DNA of 64,000 bases. Origin: Affinundibacterium flavidum. GTDB lineage: Bacteria > Pseudomonadota > Gammaproteobacteria > Burkholderiales > Burkholderiaceae_D. A model generated the notes under the pieces. It saw only the letters and a list, made by a program, of their open reading frames with translations, was not told the origin of the DNA and did no database searches. The position numbers and the translations under genes are program-made. The stretch is taken from contig NZ_JACOGA010000001.1 in the NCBI RefSeq assembly GCF_014284175.1, positions 1 to 64,000 on the forward strand. The letters are read 5' to 3'. Positions 55,670 to 64,000 of the stretch are shown here, piece after piece; the first letter of the stretch is position 1, and the number at the start of each line of letters is the position of its first letter.

Positions 55670-56536
55670 CTACTGAAGAATTTGGTTCATCGCATTGAAA
55701 CGTAATTCAGTTTCGTGAAAGATGGCGAGATAGGCTTCCTCGCTAAGTCCAACCACATCCCAAGCAAACTGAGAAATTGGTGGTACCAAGTCATCTTCTG
55801 ATTCGCTCAAATCGAGTGCGTGCACGATTGAGTTTGCAACATGAATAATCGACGCAACTGAATTGAGTTCCTTATCATCTGGGGCGTGATGACCACGGAT
55901 GGCATCTTGAATCGCATCTGAGAAATTCCATTGCAAGGCTAGAATCAATCCAACACTCACATGATCTACGCCGAGGATTGAACGTTCTGCATCAAGGAGA
56001 TTGCAGTCATTGTCTTTCGCACAGCGAATGACATGCTCATATTTTTGCGGGAATTTTGAAACTAGTACCAAGCGACCTATGTCATGCAATAAGCCCGCAG
56101 TAAAAGCGAAATCTTGCTTCATATGCAGAGTGCGTGAAATTAATTCTGCGCAGATGGCAGTCGCAATGTTATGTCGCCAAAAAGCTTTGTTATCAAATCC
56201 ACGGCAACGTGCAACCGGTAAATTATTGGTGAATATGCTGGTGCGTATCAAGTTTTTGAGATTCTTCGTCCCCAGCATCGAAACCGCTTGTTGAATCGTA
56301 ACGACTTTGGAGTTGTTGCCATAATATGAGGTGTTCGCCAATTGTATGACTTTTGCCGCTATAGACTGATCCATCGAGACTTTCTCAGCGATCGTCTCCA
56401 GACTAATATCGTCATCATTTAAGTCATTCAACATTTCTCGCGCCAGCTCGGGTAGCATGGGAAGCGCATTGATTTTATTAATGACTTCTTCTATGGAAAT
56501 TTGATCATCGTTGGGATCAACTAAGGAAAGCGTCAT
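55670..56536 (-). CDS. HDOD domain-containing signalling protein
   Basis: This 288-residue protein is a single HDOD domain (about 12-210), a degenerate HD hydrolase fold: LPMLPELAREML at the start, VSMLGTKNLKNLI, and HDIGRLVLVSKFP near the centre. HDOD proteins act as signalling scaffolds and have no proven catalytic role. The start ATG overlaps the stop of the upstream 112-residue gene in an ATGA junction, so the two are translationally coupled. It carries no receiver or kinase domain. Confidence 0.9.
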   Translation of the reverse strand: MTLSLVDPNDDQISIEEVINKINALPMLPELAREMLNDLNDDDISLETIAEKVSMDQSIAAKVIQLANTSYYGNNSKVVTIQQAVSMLGTKNLKNLIRTSIFTNNLPVARCRGFDNKAFWRHNIATAICAELISRTLHMKQDFAFTAGLLHDIGRLVLVSKFPQKYEHVIRCAKDNDCNLLDAERSILGVDHVSVGLILALQWNFSDAIQDAIRGHHAPDDKELNSVASIIHVANSIVHALDLSESEDDLVPPISQFAWDVVGLSEEAYLAIFHETELRFNAMNQILQ

Positions 56537-56871
56537 GATGCCTCTCCCTGGCGGTATTTTGTTATATAGCTTCTCAGTATTTCGGTTGGGCCTTCGTACG
56601 GACCGTGTCGAAATAAACGATTTAGGCGTTCCAGTTGTTGTCCATTATTTTCGCGGGTTTCTTCCTCGTTGGCAGTGGAGGCTTCCTGGTTCTCGACATT
56701 TTGTATCGAGAGCTGATGGATGTGATGATTGCCAATGGCCTTAAGCATTGACGCGGTCAAAGTGGTTCCCGCCGGCAGTAACACATGGCCGATTTTGTCG
56801 AGTAATTCTTCTGCCAAGATGTCACCAGGTTTCACTTGCGCCAATACCAGGTAAAGATGTTTTTTGATCAT
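56533..56871 (-). CDS. hypothetical protein coupled to the HDOD gene
   Basis: This 112-residue protein has an N-terminal part (about 5-58; VLAQVKPGDILAEELLDKIG in part and VLLPAGTTLTASMLKAIG) that resembles the small beta-rich segment placed before HD-GYP domains. The second half is charged and low in complexity (Glu/Asn/Gln-rich), with a basic C-terminal helix. It overlaps the HDOD gene by 4 bases. It probably works with the HDOD protein, but the function is unknown. AGGAGA precedes the ATG on the minus strand. Confidence 0.75.
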   Translation of the reverse strand: MIKKHLYLVLAQVKPGDILAEELLDKIGHVLLPAGTTLTASMLKAIGNHHIHQLSIQNVENQEASTANEEETRENNGQQLERLNRLFRHGPYEGPTEILRSYITKYRQGEAS

Positions 56872-57095
56872 GATGGAAAATCTCCTGTTAGGCTAGTGTA
56901 ATGATTTTCAACTCAAAATATGAAACATTGTTGTAAATTGGCGAGACTTGGAGCCTGAGATTGACCTTAAACTTCCACACATTTCTCATCATTTGACAAT
57001 GCCCTTAGGACAGGGATGCAGATTACTTAAGCGTGCTCGTGAATTGAAATAATATGTTAAACCATCTAACTATTTTTAAAATAAATTAAAAAATA

Positions 57096-57758
57096 ATGAC
57101 ACCTATCATTTTTCGAGATCTTATTGCGCATCGCCCACGCTTCATCTTTACCATCTTATTAGGTGTGGTCAGTTTTTTTATATTTCCAGATGAGTGGAGT
57201 GTCATTACCCGTGCATTATTGGGATGGAATCTGGCGATTTGGACATATTTGTTTTTGCTGACTTTTTTGTTTCTTGGATCAAATCATGAGAGTGTGATCA
57301 AGGTTGCGCAGCGTGAAGACAGTAGCGCTTTATCGGTGTTATTGATTTTGGTGACCGCGGCGATCGTTAGTTTGTTAGCAATCGTTGTTGAATTGACGCA
57401 ATTGCGCGGATTGTCTGCTGAACTTAGGTTGGTGAAGTATTTATTTGCCGGCGCTACTGTGCTTGGTGCCTGGTTTTTATTGGGAACGGTGTTTACATTT
57501 CATTATGCTGTGTTGTATTACCGCTCGCCAAAAAACAAACGTGCACTTGGTTTTCCCGATCAAGAGGAGCACCCTGACTATTGGGACTTTCTCTATTTTT
57601 CCTTCACGATCGCGGTCGCAATGCAAACCTCAGATATCGTTGTGGTCTCTCGTGAAATGCGCCGCGCGGTGTTGGCGCATTCGATATTAAGTTTTATGTT
57701 TAATGCAGCGATATTGGGATTTTCTATCAACATCGCCGCTGGCATCGTTGGCAATTAG
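57096..57758 (+). CDS. DUF1345 family membrane protein
   Basis: This 220-residue protein fits DUF1345: HRPRFIFTILLGVVSFF at the start, WNLAIWTYLFL, the region FHYAVLYYR and the hallmark DYWDFLYFSFTIAVAMQTSDI. About five membrane helices are present. No function is established for the family. The ATG has a poor ribosome site and lies in an A-rich stretch. It is a single gene converging with the secreted-protein gene at 57798. Confidence 0.85.
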   Translation: MTPIIFRDLIAHRPRFIFTILLGVVSFFIFPDEWSVITRALLGWNLAIWTYLFLLTFLFLGSNHESVIKVAQREDSSALSVLLILVTAAIVSLLAIVVELTQLRGLSAELRLVKYLFAGATVLGAWFLLGTVFTFHYAVLYYRSPKNKRALGFPDQEEHPDYWDFLYFSFTIAVAMQTSDIVVVSREMRRAVLAHSILSFMFNAAILGFSINIAAGIVGN

Positions 57759-57797
57759 GCTTAACGGAAACGAAGTAGAGAGTGAATAACGAGTGAA

Positions 57798-58244
57798 TTA
57801 CCAGCGACGATGATCATGACCATGCTGACGGTCGTCCTCGTCATAACGTTCACGATACTCCCGATATCTACGTGAGTCATGGTGGCCACGATGTCGAATA
57901 ATATAGATGGGTTGGGCATAGCGAGTTTCGACATATTGGTGCTGATAATACGGAATGGCAGAGTTCAGCGAAATGGGAATGCCGCCAATACGCATGTCGA
58001 TTCCAAATGGCAAACGGACACCAGAATACCAACGTGTACCATCGAGCCAGAACCAGGTGCGTGAATGAGGGGAGTAATAACTGCGGTACTCGGGGTAGTA
58101 AATGTGTTCGTAGGTACGAACATTGCCAGACGGATAGCTGGGGCGATAATCATAACGATCATGTGCTGCTGCTTGCAAGCTAATTGCACTGCTAGCAAAG
58201 AGGAGTATGCCGAGTAAGCTATGTTTAAGGGTATGGGTTTTCAT
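57798..58244 (-). CDS. secreted basic Tyr/His/Arg-rich protein
   Basis: This 148-residue protein has a signal peptide (about residues 1-27, ending LQAAA). The mature part is rich in Tyr, Arg, His and Asp. A central section contains RTWFWLDGTRWYSGVRLP, and the last 40 residues are almost entirely charged or aromatic (RHRGHHDSRRYREYRERYDEDD in part). I do not recognise a named family, although short proteins of this kind are common in Burkholderiales. Periplasmic or surface location is inferred from the signal peptide. Confidence 0.75.
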   Translation of the reverse strand: MKTHTLKHSLLGILLFASSAISLQAAAHDRYDYRPSYPSGNVRTYEHIYYPEYRSYYSPHSRTWFWLDGTRWYSGVRLPFGIDMRIGGIPISLNSAIPYYQHQYVETRYAQPIYIIRHRGHHDSRRYREYRERYDEDDRQHGHDHRRW

Positions 58245-58475
58245 TTCTTGCTCCGAAAAGATCTGGGTATGTCCTTAACGATGCGGTGGCCAATTCGCCG
58301 ACATGGATTTCTGATGAATTTGCAACAAGATGTTTCAGTTCGGCGTGTTCGGATTGTTGGTCTTTGCTCAATATGTACAACTGATTGAAATTTAAACAAT
58401 CGAATTTTGCGAGAACTGCGTAAGTCTTGCTATGATGTTTGCTTTCCTCTTTTGCAGACACTTATAAGAATTGTT

Positions 58476-61049
58476 ATGTTTGAATTTTTATCCAAATTGG
58501 TTTCCCGCCGTTCGTCGAATCAAGCTAAGGCGCAGATAGCTACCCAAACTTTGCAGCAAGCGCAAATCAGTGAAGTCAGGCAGAAAACGAAAGAACAAGA
58601 GCGGCAACAGTATCTGCAAAAAATATCAGCCAGTGTTAATAATGAAGCCAGTCTTCTCGATTTGCTGAGCGCATGCGACTTTGCTGATGGGCGATATCTG
58701 GCGGCGCAACACATACACACCCAAGAATATCTTGAGAAAGCTTTGCAAGTCACAAGAAAAATTGATAACCGTGCGGCCAAACTAATTCAAGCACGACTCG
58801 ATGAGTTCCGTCAGCAACAAGAATCGCTAAGACTTGCACAGGCTTGTGTGCTTCAGGCAGATAATTTGCTGGCGCAGACAACGGTATTAGCAAACCAACT
58901 GGTTGAGTTGGATAAGCAAGCCGTGCAATTAGTTAATTTTCCAGTCGATTTACTTGCTTCTTTCGAAGACAAACGTCGCACTTTACAAACGCGCTTGAAT
59001 GCTCAAGTTGATTTGCAAAGGCAATTATTGCAGTTGGTTCAAGACATTGATCAGGTGGGGGATTTGTCTGTAATTGATGGAGATGCTGCAGTCAGATCTT
59101 GGACACTGGTTCTGCAAGCGTGTATTTCCAGCCCTATTGCAGCCGCTTTGCCTAAGACATTGTTGCAGGACGCACAAAATAAGCTGACACATTTTGAAAC
59201 GTCATGGAAAAAATGGCAGCAAAGATCCCTGGTCGGACAGGAAATGCCTGCACCGATCAAGCAGGAATCCGTTAGCCCAGAGTTTGCTGAGAACGGTGAA
59301 TCGGCCGATCCGGCGCAAGCCGATTTGATTGCTCAAGCCCCCTTGGCCGCTTTTACGGAGCCAAATAAGCCGCTAATTAAGCCGCTAAGTAAGCAGCTAA
59401 GTAAGCAGCTAAGTAAGCAGCTAAGTAAGCAGCTAAGTGTAGGGGAAATTGAAGAATTGCTGAGTCGTTTTGAAGCGGCACTAGCTCAGGGAAGTGCGCA
59501 AACAGCGCGTCAAATCGAAAAAGAATTGCGTGAAATTGACACTAAACGCCATGATCGTCAATTAGGGTTAAGTGAAAATTTGAAAGAGCGTATTAATGCA
59601 GCTCGCAAAGAGCTTGCGAATCTGATGTCATGGGCAAAGTGGAGTGGCGCTGTTTCGCGTGATGAGTTAATTGCGACTGCGGAAAAATTAACGTCTCTCA
59701 GCCTCAGTCCGCAAGAAATCGTTGATACCGTTTCAGCCCTGCGCGAGCAGTGGAAGCAAATGGAGAGTACTAATGGCGGCGCACCAAAGGAATTATGGTT
59801 GCGCTTTGACGCTGCCTGTAAGTTAGTCTACGCACCTGCGGCCGCACATTTTCAGTCGCAGGCCGATTTGCGCAAAGAGAATCAGGTCAAAGCTGAAGCT
59901 TTGTTGAGTCAATTCGCTGATGATGCGGAACAGATTTTAACGACCTTAAATGATTGGAAAATGTTGCGTTCTAAGATTTTGGATATGCAACAGGCGTGGA
60001 AAAAAGTTGGGCATGTGGATCGTAAGGAAAGAGCGCGTCTGGATAATGAATTTGAACGATTATTGAATTCCTTAAAAGCACCTTTGGAGCAAAGGCAGCA
60101 AGAAGAAATTCAGTCACGCGAAAAAATGATTGCGGAAGTCGAGGCGCTAGATATTCATCAAAAATCCTCACAAGATCAACTTCGAAGCTTGCAGCAGCGT
60201 TGGCAGGTACAAGCGACCGCTGTTCCGCTGCAACGCAAAGATGAACAACGCTTGTGGGAGCGTTTTCGTGCAGCATGTGACGGTATATTTGAGAAAAAGC
60301 GCCAACTCGCAGAGTCTGCTGACCAACAACGTGAGAGCAATCTCAAAGCGAAGCAGGCGATTTGTCTGGAATTGGCAAATGCCGATTGCACTGAGCAACA
60401 TGGTTTGCGACAAATAATGCATAAGGCGAATCTTGCCTGGCGTGAAGTAGGGTATGTGCCACGTGCGCAAGAACAAGCGATTGAGAAAGAGTTTCAAGCG
60501 CAGTTGCAACGTCTGCAGGCGGTAATTACGCATCTGCAAGCGCAAGAAGCGCAACAACATGTACAAAAAATTCAATCCGGTTTAGCTATTTGTCAGGCGT
60601 TGGATGTAGCGATGGAAGCGGATACTTTGTCGTCCGAAATGCGGGACAGCCTCATCGCTGAATGGCAAATGCTTGCTCTGCCTGCGAGTAAATTGGGAAA
60701 AACTTTGATTTCCCGATTTGATTGTTCAGTGAATAGTTCGAAAAACATGTCGAATACCGATTTAGCGCAATTCAAGAAACAACTGTTGGAGAACGTGAAT
60801 CAGTATGATGCTCTGTGTTTGCATGCCGAGATCTTGTTAGGGATAGAAAGCAGCGCCGTAGCAAGTCAAGAACGATTGAAGAAGCAAGTTGAAGTACTAC
60901 AGTCGGCATTGAGAAGTGCCGACAACAAGTCACAACTGCAAGACTTGTTGGCGCAATTAATGCGTTTGTCAGTCAGTCAAACCGAGGTGCGCAAACAGCG
61001 CCTGCAGAACGTGATTGCGAGCTTGGATTTGACACAGATCATTGCTTGA
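58476..61049 (+). CDS. DUF349 domain protein, long coiled-coil
   Basis: This 857-residue protein is mostly helical, with many Gln, Lys, Leu and Arg residues. Several DUF349 repeats of about 70 residues are visible (WKQMESTNGGAPKELWLRFDAAC, WKKVGHVDRKERARLDNEF and WREVGYVPRAQEQAIEKEF in part). Function is unknown. A six-copy 12-base tandem repeat (59367-59438) encodes a Lys-Pro/Gln-Leu-Ser linker near residues 298-321. I chose ATG at 58476 (MFEFLSKLVSRRSS); the longer frame from 58407 lacks support. It ends 25 bases before maiA. Confidence 0.85.
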   Translation: MFEFLSKLVSRRSSNQAKAQIATQTLQQAQISEVRQKTKEQERQQYLQKISASVNNEASLLDLLSACDFADGRYLAAQHIHTQEYLEKALQVTRKIDNRAAKLIQARLDEFRQQQESLRLAQACVLQADNLLAQTTVLANQLVELDKQAVQLVNFPVDLLASFEDKRRTLQTRLNAQVDLQRQLLQLVQDIDQVGDLSVIDGDAAVRSWTLVLQACISSPIAAALPKTLLQDAQNKLTHFETSWKKWQQRSLVGQEMPAPIKQESVSPEFAENGESADPAQADLIAQAPLAAFTEPNKPLIKPLSKQLSKQLSKQLSKQLSVGEIEELLSRFEAALAQGSAQTARQIEKELREIDTKRHDRQLGLSENLKERINAARKELANLMSWAKWSGAVSRDELIATAEKLTSLSLSPQEIVDTVSALREQWKQMESTNGGAPKELWLRFDAACKLVYAPAAAHFQSQADLRKENQVKAEALLSQFADDAEQILTTLNDWKMLRSKILDMQQAWKKVGHVDRKERARLDNEFERLLNSLKAPLEQRQQEEIQSREKMIAEVEALDIHQKSSQDQLRSLQQRWQVQATAVPLQRKDEQRLWERFRAACDGIFEKKRQLAESADQQRESNLKAKQAICLELANADCTEQHGLRQIMHKANLAWREVGYVPRAQEQAIEKEFQAQLQRLQAVITHLQAQEAQQHVQKIQSGLAICQALDVAMEADTLSSEMRDSLIAEWQMLALPASKLGKTLISRFDCSVNSSKNMSNTDLAQFKKQLLENVNQYDALCLHAEILLGIESSAVASQERLKKQVEVLQSALRSADNKSQLQDLLAQLMRLSVSQTEVRKQRLQNVIASLDLTQIIA
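59367..59438. repeat. six-copy 12-base tandem repeat inside the DUF349 gene
   Basis: The unit AAGCAGCTAAGT occurs four times exactly at 59391-59438, after two variant copies (AAGCCGCTAATT, AAGCCGCTAAGT). It keeps the reading frame and encodes KPLI, KPLS, then KQLS four times. Copy-number change would alter linker length by four residues without a frameshift. Confidence 0.9.
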
Positions 61050-61074
61050 TTTTTGTGCTTTAGAAAGGAATATT

Positions 61075-61731
61075 ATGCAGCTATATAGTTATTTTCGTAG
61101 TTCAGCTTCGTACCGTGTGCGTATCGCGCTCAACTTGAAGGGGATTGATTGCGAACAGGTTCCCGTGCATCTGGTGAAGAATGGTGGTGAGCAGTTTTCT
61201 GAATTATTTAAGACAGTGAACCCAGAATCTTTGGTACCAGCTTTAGTCGATGACCATGAAGGACAACAAATCGCTTTGAGCCAATCCTTAGCGATTATGG
61301 AATATCTTGAAGAAAAATATCCTGCTCAGCCCTTGTTGCCAGAAGATATCGCTGATCGTGCTTATGTGAGAGCCTTATCATTGGCAATTGCTTGTGACAT
61401 TCATCCAATTAATAACCTGCGTATTCTGAAATACTTAAGCGCGAATTTCGCTGTAACTGATGAGCAAAAAAATGCATGGTATCGTCATTGGTGCGAACTA
61501 GGTTTGAAGACTTTCGAGCAACGCCTAGAGCATGACGCACGGCGCGGACTGTTCTGTTTTGGTAATCAACCGGGTATGGCAGATTGTTGTCTAATCCCGC
61601 AGATTTATAACGCGCAACGCTTTCAATGTGATTTGAGTGCTATGCCGATTATTATGGAGATTAATCAACGCTGTCTGGAGTTGGATGCATTTCAACGCGC
61701 GGCACCTGCAGCACAAGCTGACGCTGAATAA
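61075..61731 (+). CDS. maiA: maleylacetoacetate isomerase (zeta-class GST)
   Basis: MaiA (218 residues) isomerises maleylacetoacetate to fumarylacetoacetate in tyrosine and homogentisate breakdown, using glutathione. The zeta-class motif YFRSSASYRVRIALNLKGI (Ser9, Ser10, Arg14 region), the LVPALVDD loop, QSLAIMEYLEEKYP and the C-terminal DIHPINNLRILKYL fit. The rest of the homogentisate pathway is not in the window. ATG at 61075 follows GAAAGGAAT; the longer frame from 61042 is unlikely. Confidence 0.92.
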   Translation: MQLYSYFRSSASYRVRIALNLKGIDCEQVPVHLVKNGGEQFSELFKTVNPESLVPALVDDHEGQQIALSQSLAIMEYLEEKYPAQPLLPEDIADRAYVRALSLAIACDIHPINNLRILKYLSANFAVTDEQKNAWYRHWCELGLKTFEQRLEHDARRGLFCFGNQPGMADCCLIPQIYNAQRFQCDLSAMPIIMEINQRCLELDAFQRAAPAAQADAE

Positions 61732-61734
61732 GAA

Positions 61735-61771
61735 AAAAGTCAGGAATCTTTATAGGATTTCCTGACTTTGA
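61735..61771. terminator. bidirectional terminator between maiA and the receiver gene
   Basis: AAAGTCAGGAA and TTCCTGACTTT form a hairpin right after the maiA stop, in a region of A-rich and T-rich flanks between converging genes. Confidence 0.75.
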
Positions 61772-61787
61772 TCGTAACAAGACTTAA

Positions 61788-62450
61788 TTAATTCGGAAGC
61801 GCACCTGAGTCTACGCCAGAATCCAGCACTTCATTGAGCATGCTGATTAAGATAGAGCGCGTTAGCTTAGATTTTGTCGCGTAGCCATCGATCGCATAGT
61901 TGCCCATGATATTTTCTTTGGCATAGCCTGGTTGCCCTGTTCTTAATACGATGCGTAAATTTTTACGGGATAAATCTTCGCGTAAAATATTCACTAGCTT
62001 TAAACCTGCATCAACAGTTTCCATCACAACATCTAATAAGATCAATGAAGTGTCAGGATTATTTTCTGCCACTTCTTGCGCCTCTCTTGCTGAAAAAGCA
62101 TGTAAAAATTCCAGAGGCTTTCCATGAATTTCTACTCCGCTTAGCGCTAACACTGTGGTGTCATGTACATTGCTATCGTCGTCAGCGATCAGAATTTTCC
62201 AGGGAGATATCACCGATTTTGCAGGATCATTTTCATCGGTTTCAGTCAGGAAAATGATATTGTCTTCACTGTCGTCGTCAGACAATAAGATATCATCACC
62301 ACAACTATCGACTGTTGCATGAACAGATGCATGAGCTGATGCATGAGATATCGCGGGCTTGCCACTCGATGTCGCACTGTGCCTGATAGTCGCTTGACAG
62401 AATGTGTGCGAATTCCAGCCGGGCTGTTTACTGCTATGGCGCGTTTCCAT
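61788..62450 (-). CDS. receiver-only response regulator
   Basis: This 220-residue protein has a low-complexity N-terminal extension (1-80, Ser/His/Ala then acidic) and one receiver domain (about 84-210). The acidic pocket DDD is at 90-92, the phospho-acceptor Asp140 lies in LILLDVVME, Thr171 and a late lysine (Lys193 or Lys195) follow. The sequence resembles the receivers found in proteins with DUF3369 and HD-GYP modules, but no output domain follows. ATG at 62450 follows AGGGAG. In-frame upstream ATG at 62522 is less likely. No kinase is adjacent. Confidence 0.85.
   Translation of the reverse strand: METRHSSKQPGWNSHTFCQATIRHSATSSGKPAISHASAHASVHATVDSCGDDILLSDDDSEDNIIFLTETDENDPAKSVISPWKILIADDDSNVHDTTVLALSGVEIHGKPLEFLHAFSAREAQEVAENNPDTSLILLDVVMETVDAGLKLVNILREDLSRKNLRIVLRTGQPGYAKENIMGNYAIDGYATKSKLTRSILISMLNEVLDSGVDSGALPN
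62314..62349. repeat. three-copy 12-base tandem repeat in the receiver gene
   Basis: Three adjacent 12-base units, with core TGCATGA, lie in the coding sequence of the receiver protein and give an alternating Ser/His/Ala stretch (SHASAHASVHAT). The repeat is in frame. Confidence 0.8.
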
Positions 62451-62783
62451 CAGTAGCTCCCTGAACGTGGATGTTTTTACAAACTTCAAATCAATAATAT
62501 GTGATACACAGTAAGGAGACAAGCCTTACGTTGTGAAAAAAAGTAAAATCTGAATAGATTGTACTTGAGCCTTAACCTTGAAGCTTGATCAAAAGCTTGG
62601 TCAAAAATTTTCTTTGTTATTCTTTGAGTCTATGATTTCTGATAAGTTCACGTAAATGCCCATTATTTTGGATGTCTATTTGTTGTCCGCATATTATTTA
62701 TTGTTGTTGCTATTTACTTTTCATTTTTAGTTTGGAAATCTACAAATTTTCCAAGAAACCTATCCAAATTTTGTTGATTGTTT
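62451..62783. other. 333-base intergenic region upstream of the M1 peptidase gene
   Basis: It is AT-rich and contains no credible gene; the small frame at 62672-62908 overlaps the peptidase start. The near-duplicate AAGCTTGATCAA / AAGCTTGGTCAA at about 62581-62605 is noted. The two flanking genes diverge, so both promoters lie here. Confidence 0.4.
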
Positions 62784-64000
62784 ATGAAAAAAATATTATT
62801 TCTTATGCTGCTTGCTCCGCTACTTGGCGGAATGGAATTGGTTTGGGCGAAGGATTTTTATGTCAAGAATCCCGCGATCGATGTAGAGCGTTACCGTTAT
62901 TTCATTGAGTTGAATGACAATGATGCTCAGATTAAAGGTCGGGCAATGATACGGATTCATGCATTGTCCGCCTTGCGTGAGTTTGAATTAGACCTTGGGC
63001 AACGCGACGAGTCGGGGAAGGGCATGGAAGTCTCTTCAGTCCGTATGGCTGGCCAGACTCTGGTTGCACAGCAAAATGGCGACAAGCTCAAAATTCAGTT
63101 GGCCGAAACCTTAGTGGCGAACACGTGGTTTGAAATTGAAGTTACTTATCAAGGTGAGCCGAAATCGGGACTATTTATCAGCAACAATAAATTTGGCGAA
63201 CGCGTTTTTTTTGCTGATAATTGGCCTGATCATGGCCATCAATGGCTGCCAAGTATTGATCACCCAAGTGATAAAGCGGCAGTGGAATTTATTATTACAG
63301 CGCCGATGCAATACGCCGTGGTTGCGAATGGCTTAAAGATAGAAGAGAGCAGTTTGGATGGGAATCGCAAGCTCACACATTGGCGTGAAGATGTACCGAT
63401 TCCTGTCAAAGTGATGGTGATTGGCGTGGCTCGTTTTGCGATGCAAGAGAGCGCTCGCCTGAACGACATTTCTGTTACGAGTTGGGTCTTTCCGCAAAAT
63501 CGTCAGGAAGGTTTTAACGACTATCAAGTCGCGGTCAAGGCACTCGATTATTTTCAAAAAAATGTAGGACCTTATCCTTACAAAAAATTGGCGAACGTCC
63601 AATCCAAGACGCGCTTTGGCGGCTTAGAAAATGCCAACACGATCTTTTATTTTGAGAATTCCGTCACTGGAAAAGGCGAACAAGAGGCATTGATTGCGCA
63701 TGAAATTGCCCATCAATGGTTTGGCAACTCCACCACTGAAAATGACTGGCATCATGTTTGGTTAAGTGAAGGCTTTGCGACTTATTTTGCCAACCTTTAT
63801 ATCGAGCATACTTTTGGTCGTGAAGCTTTCGTCAAACAATTGTTAGCGAATCGGGAGAAGGTGCTTCGTTATCATCAAAAAGTAATGCGACCCATTATCG
63901 ATACTAGCATTCAAGATCCCAAGTTTGTCTTGACGCCAAATACTTATGAAAAGGCAGCTTGGATGTTGCATATGCTCAGGCACCAATTGGGCGATCAGGT
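62784..64000 (+). CDS. M1 family metallo-aminopeptidase (partial, runs off the right end)
   Basis: The first 405 codons of a zinc peptidase of family M1 are present and the frame is open to the end of the window. A signal peptide (MKKILFLMLLAPLLGGMELVWA) suggests secretion to the periplasm. The variant exopeptidase motif GGLEN (279-283, usually GAMEN), the zinc-binding HEIAHQWFGN (His306, Glu307, His310) and Glu329 in WLSEGFATYF are all in the right places. The protein removes N-terminal residues from peptides. The C-terminal half is missing, so specificity and full length are unknown. Confidence 0.92.
   Translation, partial: MKKILFLMLLAPLLGGMELVWAKDFYVKNPAIDVERYRYFIELNDNDAQIKGRAMIRIHALSALREFELDLGQRDESGKGMEVSSVRMAGQTLVAQQNGDKLKIQLAETLVANTWFEIEVTYQGEPKSGLFISNNKFGERVFFADNWPDHGHQWLPSIDHPSDKAAVEFIITAPMQYAVVANGLKIEESSLDGNRKLTHWREDVPIPVKVMVIGVARFAMQESARLNDISVTSWVFPQNRQEGFNDYQVAVKALDYFQKNVGPYPYKKLANVQSKTRFGGLENANTIFYFENSVTGKGEQEALIAHEIAHQWFGNSTTENDWHHVWLSEGFATYFANLYIEHTFGREAFVKQLLANREKVLRYHQKVMRPIIDTSIQDPKFVLTPNTYEKAAWMLHMLRHQLGDQ

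Noticed and set aside
59367..59438. CRISPR-like repeats
   Set aside because: The units are 12 bases, contiguous and without spacers, and sit in frame in a coding gene. No CRISPR array or cas gene exists in the window.
62672..62908. 78-residue frame before the M1 peptidase
   Set aside because: It overlaps the peptidase signal-peptide region in another frame and has no ribosome site.

Overview
The window reads as chromosomal DNA of a moderately low-GC betaproteobacterium (Burkholderiales). The family Oxalobacteraceae, and within it an Undibacterium-like organism, is my best inference. Support comes from the aceE-aceF-lpdA order with a lipoyl-bearing E3, the tpiA-secG-tRNA-Leu-nuoA..N-DUF2818-NUDIX order, betaproteobacterial-type porin, PIG3-type quinone oxidoreductase next to pnp, and strong use of TTG for leucine. 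The genus is not provable from this sequence alone. Almost all of the DNA is core metabolism. I see no prophage, insertion sequence, CRISPR array, rRNA operon or plasmid function.

Layout. 1-713 is a non-coding region with REP-like palindromes and a good promoter for the pyruvate dehydrogenase operon (aceE, aceF, lpdA, 714-7034). 7231-9753 is an orphan hybrid-architecture sensor kinase. 10033-13272 holds accessory genes (TauE/SafE-like permease, DUF4337, a small membrane protein, a VOC protein and a DUF1428 protein). 13833-21331 holds an aromatic/aspartate aminotransferase, a small secreted protein, a yqhA-fumA-murI operon read leftwards and acs read rightwards. 21672-27402 holds pssA, leuA (with a leucine-rich candidate leader ORF), rpsO and pnp. 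27546-45990 holds a quinone oxidoreductase, tpiA, secG, tRNA-Leu(GAG), the complete 14-gene complex I operon, DUF2818 and a NUDIX hydrolase. 46081-51204 holds ETF-ubiquinone oxidoreductase, an SDR, a PAS-LuxR regulator and the scoAB CoA-transferase. 51379-62450 is mostly envelope and signalling: SGNH lipoprotein, porin, CNB-GGDEF cyclase, an HDOD pair, DUF1345, a secreted basic protein, a DUF349 coiled-coil protein, maiA and a receiver-only response regulator. The right end holds the start of an M1 aminopeptidase that runs off the window.

How it fits together. The central-carbon and respiratory genes form a coherent set. Pyruvate dehydrogenase and Acs make acetyl-CoA, fumarase belongs to the TCA cycle, ScoAB and MaiA feed ketone-body and aromatic carbon into it, and complex I and ETF-QO pass electrons to ubiquinone. 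The signalling genes are scattered singletons.

The observations I would look at first are these: an E3 subunit carrying two lipoyl domains while E2 carries only one, with the three modules nearly identical at DNA level; a histidine kinase with a solute-binding-protein-like domain placed after the ATPase; a 51-63 codon leucine-rich ORF with five CTA codons ahead of leuA; a 107-bp palindromic element between rpsO and pnp with a half copy at the left end of the window; and recurring short tandem duplications in intercistronic spacers and linker-coding regions.
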